Shown in pieces: positions 1 to 7,014 of a stretch of 64,000 nt of DNA. The position numbers and the translations under genes are program-made. Position 1 is the first letter of the stretch. Each line of letters starts with the position of its first letter. The notes under the pieces were generated by a model. It ran no database searches and was not told the origin of the DNA. It was given only the letters and a program-made list of their open reading frames with translations. The DNA is from Flavihumibacter sp. UBA7668 (GTDB lineage: Bacteria > Bacteroidota > Bacteroidia > Chitinophagales > Chitinophagaceae). The DNA is taken from the NCBI RefSeq assembly GCF_002483205.1, contig NZ_DLHM01000007.1, forward strand, positions 806,001 through 870,000, written 5' to 3'.

Positions 1-215
1 AACATGGTATTCCTAATGAAGTATTGCACAGAGTGGCATCCATGGCAAGTGGTGGAATGGACACACTGCCCCATAATGGAGCAGTTATTACTTTATTGGC
101 AGTAACAGGATTAACACATCGCCAATCCTATATTGATATTTTTGCCATGACCATCATCAAGACATTCGCAGTATTCCTCATTATTGGCATCTATTATTTC
201 ACGGGCATTGTTTAA
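1..215 (+). CDS. GntP-family permease, C-terminal end (5' truncated by window)
   Basis: The reading frame is open from base 3 and ends in TAA at 213-215. The remaining 70 residues carry the stretch RVASMASGGMDTLPHNGAV followed by a hydrophobic terminal helix, which is typical of the C-terminus of GntP-type gluconate/3-hydroxybutyrate:H+ symporters. The next gene starts 11 bases later on the same strand and is a 3-hydroxybutyrate dehydrogenase, followed by CoA-transferase subunits. The substrate is therefore inferred to be 3-hydroxybutyrate rather than gluconate. Only the end of the protein is visible, so membrane topology and the true start cannot be judged. Confidence 0.75.
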   Translation, partial: HGIPNEVLHRVASMASGGMDTLPHNGAVITLLAVTGLTHRQSYIDIFAMTIIKTFAVFLIIGIYYFTGIV

Positions 216-226
216 TAATTACAGAT

Positions 227-1000
227 ATGAAAAAGAAAACCGTTTTAATTACCGGCAGCACCAGTGGAATTGGATTGGGCATTGCAAAAGGCTTTGCTGC
301 TAAAGGATATCAATTGGTTTTTAATGGCCTGGAATCGAATGGTGCATCCATTGCGGCTGAAGTAGCGGGTGAACACGGTGTCGATTATATGTTTTCTGCT
401 GCCAATATGCTTGATCCGGATGCCTTGAAAAAAATGGTAGAGGAAGCAACGGCAATGTTTGGTGGAATAGATATCCTTATAAACAATGCAGGTATTCAGC
501 ATGTAGCGCCGATCGAAAGTTTCCCCGACAATAAGTGGTACGATATTATTGGAATCAATTTGCATGCAGCCTATCATCTTACCAAAGCTGTTTGGCCTTA
601 TATGAAGGAACGACAGTTTGGCCGTATTATTAATATTGCCTCTGCTCATGGGCTGGTTGCCTCTGAATTTAAAAGTGCCTATGTTGCAGCCAAACATGGG
701 CTGGTGGGCTTTACCAAAACGGCGGCGTTGGAAGGAGCTCCCTTCAACATAACCTGTAATGCCATTTGTCCGGGTTACGTAAAAACCCCTTTGGTAGAAA
801 AGCAAGTGGCTGATCAGGCCCTGACACACGGTATACCGGAGTCGGAAGTGGCGGCCAAAGTAATGTTGCACAAACAGGCCGTAAAATCGTTTGTTCCGGT
901 AGAGGTATTGGCGGAAATGGCGCTGTTGCTTGCTGTAGAAGGATCAGGAACAATTACCGGCACCGCCATACCGCTGGATGGCGGTTGGTCGGCGCAATAG
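227..1000 (+). CDS. bdhA: 3-hydroxybutyrate dehydrogenase (SDR family)
   Basis: A 257-residue short-chain dehydrogenase of normal length. It shows the NAD-binding TGSTSGIG motif near residues 9-16, NNAG in the middle, a catalytic Ser in the IASAHG segment and the YVAAK active-site Tyr/Lys. The C-terminus ends in the usual PLDGGW. It would oxidise D-3-hydroxybutyrate to acetoacetate with NAD+ in the cytoplasm. The assignment over other SDRs rests on the flanking permease and the two 3-oxoacid CoA-transferase genes, together a complete ketone-body route. It starts at ATG 227, 11 bases after the permease, and ends 13 bases before scoA, consistent with one operon. Confidence 0.88.
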   Translation: MKKKTVLITGSTSGIGLGIAKGFAAKGYQLVFNGLESNGASIAAEVAGEHGVDYMFSAANMLDPDALKKMVEEATAMFGGIDILINNAGIQHVAPIESFPDNKWYDIIGINLHAAYHLTKAVWPYMKERQFGRIINIASAHGLVASEFKSAYVAAKHGLVGFTKTAALEGAPFNITCNAICPGYVKTPLVEKQVADQALTHGIPESEVAAKVMLHKQAVKSFVPVEVLAEMALLLAVEGSGTITGTAIPLDGGWSAQ

Positions 1001-1013
1001 AAAAATAATTAGT

Positions 1014-1736
1014 ATGATCAATAAAGTGGTGCAATCGGTGGATGAAGCCATTGATGGAATTGAAAATGGAATGACACTGATGTTGGGTGGATTTGGGTTA
1101 TGTGGCATACCTGAAAATTGTATAACTGCGCTGGCGAAAAACGGTGTACAGGAACTTACCTGTATTTCTAATAACGCCGGCGTTGATAATTTCGGAATCG
1201 GTTTGTTATTGCAAAACCGGCAGGTAAAAAAAATGATTGCTTCCTATGTAGGTGAGAATGCAGAGTTCGAACGTCAGCTATTAACAGGTGAACTGGAAGT
1301 GGAACTTATACCACAGGGAACATTGGCTACCCGGTGCCTGGCGGCGGGGTATGGCATGCCTGTTGTGTTTACCCCGGCCGGCGTAGGAACTGAAGTGGCA
1401 GAGGGTAAGGAACAACGCAATTTTAATGGAAAAGATTATCTGATGGAAGTTGCGTTTGAGGCTGATTTTGCAATTGTAAAAGCATGGAAAGGCGATACGG
1501 CCGGAAATCTTGTATTCCGTGCTACTGCTCGAAACTTTAACCCGATAATGGCAATGGCAGGCAAAATGACGATTGCAGAAGTAGAAGAATTGGTGCCTGC
1601 TGGAACTCTTGACCCTGATCATATTCATACACCCGGTATTTATGTACATCGGATTTTTCAGGGAAAGGACTATGAAAAAAGAATTGAACAAAGAACATCG
1701 CGCCCATCGCAAAAAAAAGACAGGCATGCTGGATAA
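1014..1736 (+). CDS. scoA: 3-oxoacid CoA-transferase subunit A
   Basis: A 240-residue alpha subunit of a succinyl-CoA:3-ketoacid (acetoacetate) CoA-transferase. The N-terminal MLGGFGLCGIPE glycine-rich segment and the SNNAGVDNFGIG stretch are characteristic of subunit A. ATG 1014 gives the normal N-terminus (MINKVVQSVDEAI); an in-frame upstream start would lie inside bdhA. With subunit B it would transfer CoA to acetoacetate, feeding acetoacetyl-CoA to thiolysis. The last residues (RTSRPSQKKDRHAG) are basic and unusual. They are read through a region overlapping the start of scoB by 11 bases, so translation is probably coupled. Confidence 0.92.
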   Translation: MINKVVQSVDEAIDGIENGMTLMLGGFGLCGIPENCITALAKNGVQELTCISNNAGVDNFGIGLLLQNRQVKKMIASYVGENAEFERQLLTGELEVELIPQGTLATRCLAAGYGMPVVFTPAGVGTEVAEGKEQRNFNGKDYLMEVAFEADFAIVKAWKGDTAGNLVFRATARNFNPIMAMAGKMTIAEVEELVPAGTLDPDHIHTPGIYVHRIFQGKDYEKRIEQRTSRPSQKKDRHAG

Positions 1737-2385
1737 AAACGGAATTGCAAAACGAATTGCCCGGGAAATCAAAAACAATTCCTATGTGAATTTGGGGATC
1801 GGCATCCCTACTCTGGTTGCGAATTATATTCCGGCAGAAATAAATGTGGTATTACAATCAGAAAATGGCTTATTGGGAATGGGACCATTTCCTGAAAAAG
1901 GGGAAGAAGATGCCGACCTGATTAATGCCGGAAAGCAAACCATAACCACCCTGCCTGGCTCTGCTATTTTTGATTCAGCCATGAGTTTCGGTATGATTCG
2001 TGCACAAAAAGTTGACCTCACGATATTGGGGGCCATGGAGGTTTCGGAAAAGGGTGATATCGCTAACTGGAAAATTCCTGGAAAAATGGTGAAAGGAATG
2101 GGAGGTGCGATGGATCTGGTAGCGAGTGCAAGAAATATTATTGTGGCGATGCAGCATGTAAACAAAGCCGGCGAAAGCAAATTGCTTCCGTCCTGTACCT
2201 TGCCTTTAACAGGTGTTCGCTGCGTTAAAAAAATAGTAACAGAACTGGCGGTATTGGAAATACTTCCCGAAGGCGGATTCTTGTTACTGGAGCATGCTCC
2301 GGGTGTAAGTGTTGATTTAATTAAACATTCAACTTTGGGAAAATTAATAGTTCCGGATCAGGTTCAGGAAATGAAGCTTGACTAA
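1726..2385 (+). CDS. scoB: 3-oxoacid CoA-transferase subunit B
   Basis: A 220-residue beta subunit. The catalytic glutamate that forms the enzyme-CoA thioester lies in the conserved QSENGLLGMGPFP motif, and LPGSAIFDSAMSFGMIR follows as expected. I chose ATG 1726 (MLDKNGIAKRIA), which matches the usual family N-terminus and overlaps scoA by 11 bases. An in-frame ATG at 1672, preceded by GGGAAAGGAC, would add 18 lysine-rich residues and cannot be excluded. It is the last gene of the operon; a strong hairpin follows at 2413-2438. Confidence 0.92.
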   Translation: MLDKNGIAKRIAREIKNNSYVNLGIGIPTLVANYIPAEINVVLQSENGLLGMGPFPEKGEEDADLINAGKQTITTLPGSAIFDSAMSFGMIRAQKVDLTILGAMEVSEKGDIANWKIPGKMVKGMGGAMDLVASARNIIVAMQHVNKAGESKLLPSCTLPLTGVRCVKKIVTELAVLEILPEGGFLLLEHAPGVSVDLIKHSTLGKLIVPDQVQEMKLD

Positions 2386-2412
2386 AATTATTCTTTTTAA
2401 CTGCGGTATAAA

Positions 2413-2438
2413 AAAGTGGCCCGGTTCCGGGCCACTTT
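2413..2438. terminator. Bidirectional hairpin between scoB and katG
   Basis: A perfect 12-bp inverted repeat (AAAGTGGCCCGG and its complement, separated by TT) lies between two convergent genes. Read on the minus strand the stem runs into TTTTT, making a standard Rho-independent terminator for katG. Read on the plus strand it has only the three Ts inside the stem, so it is a weaker stop for scoB. Confidence 0.85.
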
Positions 2439-2461
2439 GCATGTGTATATCCGAGCCTTAA

Positions 2462-4702
2462 TCAACCTAAATCAAAACGGTCAAGGTTCATCACTTTTGT
2501 CCAGGCAGCAACAAAATCATGTACAAATTTTTCCTGTCCGTCTGCGCAACCATATACTTCAGCAATGGCGCGAAGTTCTGAATTGGAACCAATTACCAGG
2601 TCTGCACGGGTTGCTGACCATTTGAGTTCATTGGTTTTACGATCCCGCCCTTCGAACAAATCTTTTGATCCGTTAACACCTTTCCAGGTGGTATTTAAAT
2701 CGAGCAGATTAACAAAGAAATCGTTGGTCAGGATTTCAGGACGATTGGTGAATACGCCGCGTTTGCTTTGATCTGCATTTGCATTCAGCACACGCATTCC
2801 GCCAACCAGTGCCGTCAGTTCCGGAGCTGTTAGTGTCAGGAGCTGCGCTTTATCGATCAGCATTTCTTCAGCAGAAGAAGTTGTACGGTAAGCGGAGAGG
2901 TAATTACGGAAACCATCTGCAGCCGGTTCCAATACAGCAAAGGATTCTACATCGGTTTCTTCCTGGGAAGCGTCCGTGCGACCGGGAATAAATGGAACGG
3001 TTATATCAACACCAACTGCTTTAGCGGCTTTTTCAATAGCTGCAGAACCTCCCAAAACAATCATATCTGCTATGGAAATTTGTTTTCCGTTTGCAGCTGA
3101 GCTGTTGAACTGGGAACGGATGGCTTCCAGTGTTTCCAACACTTTGGCCAGCTGTGCCGGATTATTTACTTCCCAGTCTTTTTGAGGAGCCAGACGAATG
3201 CGTGCACCATTTGCTCCGCCTCGTTTATCAGATCCACGGAAGGTGGAAGCAGATCCCCATGCGGTGGAAACCAGTTGCGCTATGGTGAGCCCTGAAGCCA
3301 GGATTTGAGCTTTAAGGGAAGCTATATCCTGATCATCAACCAGTGGGTGGTTCACAGCCGGAATCGGATCCTGCCAGATAAGGTCTTCTGCCGGAACTTC
3401 CGGACCGAGGTAACGGGATTTTGGTCCCATATCACGATGGGTCAGTTTGAACCAGGCGCGTGCGAATGCGTCGGCAAAGTAGTCGGGGTTTTCGTAAAAA
3501 CGACGGGATACTTTTTCGTAAGCCGGATCAAGTTTCAGCGACAAATCCGTAGTTAGCATAAAGGGTTTATGGAATTTACCGGCGATATGCGCATCCGGGA
3601 TGGTTTCGCCCACATTTTTGGCTTCCCACTGATAGGCTCCGCCCGGGCCTTTGATCAGTTCCCACTCATATTCAAAAAGGTGTTTGAAGAAATCATTGCT
3701 CCATTTGGCCGGTGTGGTTGTCCAGGCGCCTTCAATCCCACTGGTAATGGTATCTGCACCTGCTCCGGTACCAAAGCTGTTTTTCCAGCCCAGACCCATT
3801 GCTTCAATGGATGCTGCGGCCGGTTCTTCCGCAACATATTTAGTTGGCTCTGCAGCTCCATGGGTTTTACCAAATGTATGTCCGCCTGCAATCAGCGCTA
3901 CAGTTTCTTCATCATTCATCGCCATTCTGCCGAAGGTTTCACGAATTGCCTTTGCTGCCAGAACGGGATCAGGCGTGCGATCGGGACCTTCGGGGTTAAC
4001 GTAAATGAGTCCCATTTCAGTGGCGCCTAATGGGTTTTCCAGTGCTTCAGGATTACGGTGCTGGGCTACCCATTCTTTTTCAGAACCCCAGTAAATATCC
4101 TGTTCAGGCTCCCAGATATCTTCACGTCCACCTGCAAATCCAAAGGTTTTGAAACCCATCGATTCCAGTGCGCAGTTTCCGGCCAGGATCAAAAGATCTG
4201 CCCAGGAAAGTTTTTTGCCATATTTCTGTTTGATTGGCCAGAGTAGTAAACGGGCTTTGTCAAGATTAGCGTTATCGGGCCAGCTATTCAGGGGCGCGAA
4301 ACGTTGTGAACCTGATCCGGCTCCACCACGACCATCAGAAATACGGTAGGTTCCCGCACTGTGCCATGCCATCCGGATGAAAAACGGACCATAATGTCCA
4401 TAATCAGCCGGCCACCAGTCCTGAGAATCCGTCATCAGGTTAAAAATGTCCTGCTTAACCTGGGCCAGGTCGAGGGATTTAAATTCTTCTGCATAATTGA
4501 AGGATTCACCCATTGGGTTAGAAAGGGTGGAATGCTGACGGAGGATATTTAATTTCAGCAGGTTGGGCCACCAGTCCTGGTTTTTGGTACCACCTCCGGC
4601 AACCGCTTTTACAGCTCCTCCGTGAAAGGGACATTTGGAGGCACCGTTCTTGGAGGCGGTTTGATCACCACCTTCGTCGTTCATTTTTTGTAGAGTATCC
4701 AT
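2462..4702 (-). CDS. katG: Catalase-peroxidase
   Basis: A 746-residue bifunctional heme catalase-peroxidase of full length, both halves present. The distal site Arg110-Trp113-His114 is in RMAWHSAGTYR. Tyr234 (GLIYVNPEGP) and Met259 (RMAMND) complete the Trp-Tyr-Met covalent adduct needed for catalase activity. His274 in AGGHTFGKTHG is the proximal heme ligand. I chose ATG at 4702 (MDTLQKMNDEGGD); a longer in-frame start would add 21 untypical residues. It detoxifies hydrogen peroxide in the cytoplasm. It is a single-gene unit, terminated by the hairpin at 2413-2438 and preceded by an OxyR-type palindrome at 4791-4805. Confidence 0.98.
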   Translation of the reverse strand: MDTLQKMNDEGGDQTASKNGASKCPFHGGAVKAVAGGGTKNQDWWPNLLKLNILRQHSTLSNPMGESFNYAEEFKSLDLAQVKQDIFNLMTDSQDWWPADYGHYGPFFIRMAWHSAGTYRISDGRGGAGSGSQRFAPLNSWPDNANLDKARLLLWPIKQKYGKKLSWADLLILAGNCALESMGFKTFGFAGGREDIWEPEQDIYWGSEKEWVAQHRNPEALENPLGATEMGLIYVNPEGPDRTPDPVLAAKAIRETFGRMAMNDEETVALIAGGHTFGKTHGAAEPTKYVAEEPAAASIEAMGLGWKNSFGTGAGADTITSGIEGAWTTTPAKWSNDFFKHLFEYEWELIKGPGGAYQWEAKNVGETIPDAHIAGKFHKPFMLTTDLSLKLDPAYEKVSRRFYENPDYFADAFARAWFKLTHRDMGPKSRYLGPEVPAEDLIWQDPIPAVNHPLVDDQDIASLKAQILASGLTIAQLVSTAWGSASTFRGSDKRGGANGARIRLAPQKDWEVNNPAQLAKVLETLEAIRSQFNSSAANGKQISIADMIVLGGSAAIEKAAKAVGVDITVPFIPGRTDASQEETDVESFAVLEPAADGFRNYLSAYRTTSSAEEMLIDKAQLLTLTAPELTALVGGMRVLNANADQSKRGVFTNRPEILTNDFFVNLLDLNTTWKGVNGSKDLFEGRDRKTNELKWSATRADLVIGSNSELRAIAEVYGCADGQEKFVHDFVAAWTKVMNLDRFDLG

Positions 4703-4790
4703 ATGTTTTGATGAATTAGTTGTGCGTTGTATACGCAGCGAAATTATCGATGAAATCCTCAACAATTTTATTTATTTAATAGATGATCCG

Positions 4791-4805
4791 ATAGATAAAA
4801 TCTAT
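4791..4805. promoter_or_regulatory. OxyR-type palindrome upstream of katG
   Basis: ATAGATAAAATCTAT fits the classic OxyR element ATAGnTnnnAnCTAT at every fixed position and lies 88 bases upstream of the katG start. A good second element at the expected 7-bp spacing is not obvious on either side, so full tetrameter binding is unproven. The site match is seen directly; the role in peroxide induction is inferred. Confidence 0.5.
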
Positions 4806-4900
4806 GAGATTGCCCACTCTTCGGATGCAGCCGATACTCTATTAGTAGGTCAATTGCAGGCTTAAGGCAGGTTCTTCCTTGTATTAACATGGATCCACTA

Positions 4901-5010
4901 ACCGTTCTTTAACCGTCCATCTACCGTTTATCTACCGTTCATGAACCGTTTTAAGACGGTAAGTGAACGGTAGATGAACGGTAAATGAACGGTAGATGAA
5001 CGGTAAATGG
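4901..5010. repeat. Ten-unit 11-bp phased inverted array
   Basis: Five units of an ACCGTTCATCT-like 11-mer begin at 4901, 4912, 4923, 4934 and 4945. They are followed without loss of register by five units in the opposite orientation, with ACGGT at 4956, 4967, 4978, 4989 and 5000. The whole block can fold into one imperfect stem of about 50 bp. It sits in the 388-bp gap between katG and the lipoprotein at 5091, which otherwise holds only the OxyR-type site. Possible roles are cooperative binding of a regulator at every helical turn, or a cruciform/transcript hairpin. It lacks spacers, so it is not a CRISPR array. Confidence 0.85.
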
Positions 5011-5090
5011 TATTACTTTAGAACCAGGATAAAGCTTGTTTAGGTATATGCAACCCTAAGGCTGAATCTGTTGTCAGCCAATAAAAAACT

Positions 5091-5423
5091 ATGCGGAATT
5101 GGTTGGGATTGCTGCTGTTGGTCCTATGTTTTGCAGCCTGTAATAAAAAAGGGGAGACTACCCCTTGTAGCAGCGATCAACCTACGGTAAGAAAAATAGT
5201 CAACAAAAATGCAATTGTTCGGGTTACTGCAACAGCAACTGAACCGGTGTATCTGACAGAGGCCGGCACCATTGATTCCCGCCTGATTCCCTGCACCCTT
5301 GCATTGGAGTATTACCTGGATGGACTCGAGGTTGTGATTAGTGGTGATGTAAAAGCTTCCATTCAGGCGGCCACGGGCCCTTGTTGCGCCGAGCCAATTG
5401 TTCTAACCAGTATTCAAAAATAA
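5091..5423 (+). CDS. Small secreted lipoprotein, unknown function
   Basis: A 110-residue protein with a signal peptide and lipobox (LCFAAC, Cys17), so a lipid-anchored envelope protein. The mature part has further cysteines in TPCSS, IPCTLA and a CC pair near the C-terminus (GPCCAEP), which could form disulfides. No catalytic motif is visible and I do not recognise the family. It is a single gene. A 19-bp-stem palindrome starts immediately after its stop codon, separating it from the convergent lipoprotein gene at 5478-6728. Confidence 0.7.
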   Translation: MRNWLGLLLLVLCFAACNKKGETTPCSSDQPTVRKIVNKNAIVRVTATATEPVYLTEAGTIDSRLIPCTLALEYYLDGLEVVISGDVKASIQAATGPCCAEPIVLTSIQK

Positions 5424-5424
5424 A

Positions 5425-5471
5425 TTTCACCCGACCGGTGGCACCCGACCGGTGCCACCGGTCGGGTGAAA
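5425..5471. repeat. REP-like palindrome / bidirectional terminator, copy 1
   Basis: A perfect 19-bp inverted repeat (arms 5425-5443 and 5453-5471, 9-base loop) fills the gap between two convergent stop codons. Inside it the unit CACCCGACCGGTG occurs twice in direct orientation and once inverted. The arms end in TTT/AAA, so it can serve as a terminator either way. A shorter copy of the same unit lies at 6856-6882. Confidence 0.8.
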
Positions 5472-5477
5472 GGGAGA

Positions 5478-6728
5478 TTACTTAATTCTTTTTACGCGGA
5501 AAGTACCTTCTACGGTTTCTGTTCCGATTTGCAGGCCGCTTAGTCCGGAACGAATTCCGGAAGGTGAAACAAGAAAGCTGCCAGTTACAACCGTTCCAAT
5601 CGGCCCCCAATTATTAATGGTAATTCCTCCACCACTGTTGAGCACTTCTTCTTCCGTTATTTCATAGAAAGCGGTATAGTATTTTGAAAGCAGCGGATTG
5701 GTTATTGTCATTCCACAGCTTCCTCCTTCATAATTCCATGCATAGGTTCCGGATGTACCTTTCCAGATTATGCTAAGAACATCTGTATCATCTTCTCCTG
5801 CTAATCCGGATATGTCTCCGGTGGCAATCCCTATATGTCCGGGTATTGTCCTCCAGTCTCCGTTTCCATAGCGGTACCGTATTCCTTCACCAAGGATTTT
5901 GATATTGGAAAGAAGCAGTAATTGGTGTGCGTCGGATTTTAATTCAACAACTACAGTAGCACTTGCTTCACCCGAAACAGTTGCAGGTGCTGTATAATTG
6001 CCTTTATTTCCCGAACCAGTCAATTTTCCCGGACCAGTGAGTTGCCATTTTTTTATAAGGCCTGCGGGAACCGGTTTGCCTTCTCCGAGTGGCAGTGTAG
6101 AATTATCGGAGCTTACCAGCGGTGCAAGCAGATCATTTGAATAAGGATGAAAGTTTAAAACAGTCAGGGGTACTTGTTCATTGGTTGAAACTTCAGCTGC
6201 TGTTGGTATGAGTTTGAGCCAGGTTACCAGCACCCAATCACTGAAATGGGTAGTTGGAGTTTCAATTGTTTTATTGTTTTTATTTAATGTATGTGGTCGT
6301 ACCATATGCCAGATTCCGTCCTGGGACTGATAGGCGATTGACAACACATCCTCAGAGGGAATCGAGTCTATAAGATCCTCGTATGAAAACTGAATGGTAA
6401 CTGGCTTTTGAAAATTGAGCCCATGAGGTAAAATTCTATATCCCGTCCCAACGCCGGCATCAGCTGTATTGGAAATCGGTTGAACCAGGAAGGTGGTTGT
6501 TTCTGTTAATGCACCTGCAGGAATTATTACTTTCAATTTACCATCCGCAGAGCTGAATTGTCCACCTGCAGCACCAATTTGAAAATTTTGCTGGTCACCA
6601 AGTGGCTGGCCGGCTGGCCTGCTAACCGGAGGCGGACCCTGGTAAGGTATTTCACCATTTTTAGATTTACTGCAACTGGCAAATAGAGAAAAGAGCCCAA
6701 TACAAAGGAAGAGATAAAATTTGTTCAT
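5478..6728 (-). CDS. ZU5-like domain lipoprotein, unknown function
   Basis: A 416-residue lipoprotein with signal peptide and lipobox (LFASC, Cys19). Residues about 50-160 contain AAGGQFSSADGKLKVIIPAG, then PISNTADAGVGTGY and a tryptophan-rich end. This pattern resembles ZU5/AGG-PAGA beta-sandwich domains. The rest is beta-rich with no catalytic signature. A clear paralogue lies at 48366-49649, sharing domain order and the PxSNT/PITNT and AGVGxxxxL blocks. It is a monocistronic gene bracketed by two CACCCGACCGGTG palindromes and preceded by a good Bacteroidota-type promoter. The function is unknown; an adhesive or structural envelope role is possible. Confidence 0.75.
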   Translation of the reverse strand: MNKFYLFLCIGLFSLFASCSKSKNGEIPYQGPPPVSRPAGQPLGDQQNFQIGAAGGQFSSADGKLKVIIPAGALTETTTFLVQPISNTADAGVGTGYRILPHGLNFQKPVTIQFSYEDLIDSIPSEDVLSIAYQSQDGIWHMVRPHTLNKNNKTIETPTTHFSDWVLVTWLKLIPTAAEVSTNEQVPLTVLNFHPYSNDLLAPLVSSDNSTLPLGEGKPVPAGLIKKWQLTGPGKLTGSGNKGNYTAPATVSGEASATVVVELKSDAHQLLLLSNIKILGEGIRYRYGNGDWRTIPGHIGIATGDISGLAGEDDTDVLSIIWKGTSGTYAWNYEGGSCGMTITNPLLSKYYTAFYEITEEEVLNSGGGITINNWGPIGTVVTGSFLVSPSGIRSGLSGLQIGTETVEGTFRVKRIK

Positions 6729-6748
6729 GATAAGGTTGTTTCGGGGCG

Positions 6749-6777
6749 CAAATTAGGGTTGGAACTTTTTGTCAAAA
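6749..6777 (-). promoter_or_regulatory. Putative Bacteroidota-type promoter of the 6728 lipoprotein gene
   Basis: On the minus strand TTTTG is followed by 17 bases and then TAATTTG, close to the -33 TTTG / -7 TAnnTTTG pattern of this phylum. It lies about 20 bases before the start codon at 6728. The -7 element is one base shorter than consensus. Confidence 0.45.
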
Positions 6778-6855
6778 TGTTAAGGAAGCAGTAATGGCAG
6801 GATTACCGTGATTAAGCGCAGTTTTCGCCCACCAGCGGTTGTCTCAAGAAAATTT

Positions 6856-6882
6856 CACCCGACCGGTGCCACCGGTCGGGTG
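6856..6882. repeat. REP-like palindrome, copy 2
   Basis: CACCCGACCGGT, a three-base spacer GCC, then its exact complement. This is the same unit as at 5425-5471 but with one direct copy instead of two. It lies in the 286-bp gap between divergent genes, where a terminator would not be expected. That favours a dispersed repeat over a terminator. Confidence 0.75.
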
Positions 6883-7014
6883 GGAGGTAAAAGCGAACAC
6901 AGGTTGTTCGGATTCGGACATTTTGAGCGATAGAAAATTGCTTAATAATCAGATAATCAATGAATTGAAGGATTGGCACAGGCATTGGGGGAATTTTGTT
7001 ACAACACAATGGGT

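Noticed and set aside
245..871. 208-codon antisense frame within bdhA
   Set aside because: It lies wholly inside a well-defined dehydrogenase gene, has no recognisable motif, and reflects codon bias of the real gene.
4901..5010. CRISPR-like repeat array
   Set aside because: Units are 11 bp, contiguous, with no spacers, and half are inverted. No cas gene is nearby.
5425..6882. Insertion sequence with inverted terminal repeats around the lipoprotein gene
   Set aside because: The gene between the palindromes is not a transposase, no target-site duplication is visible, and each element is itself palindromic.
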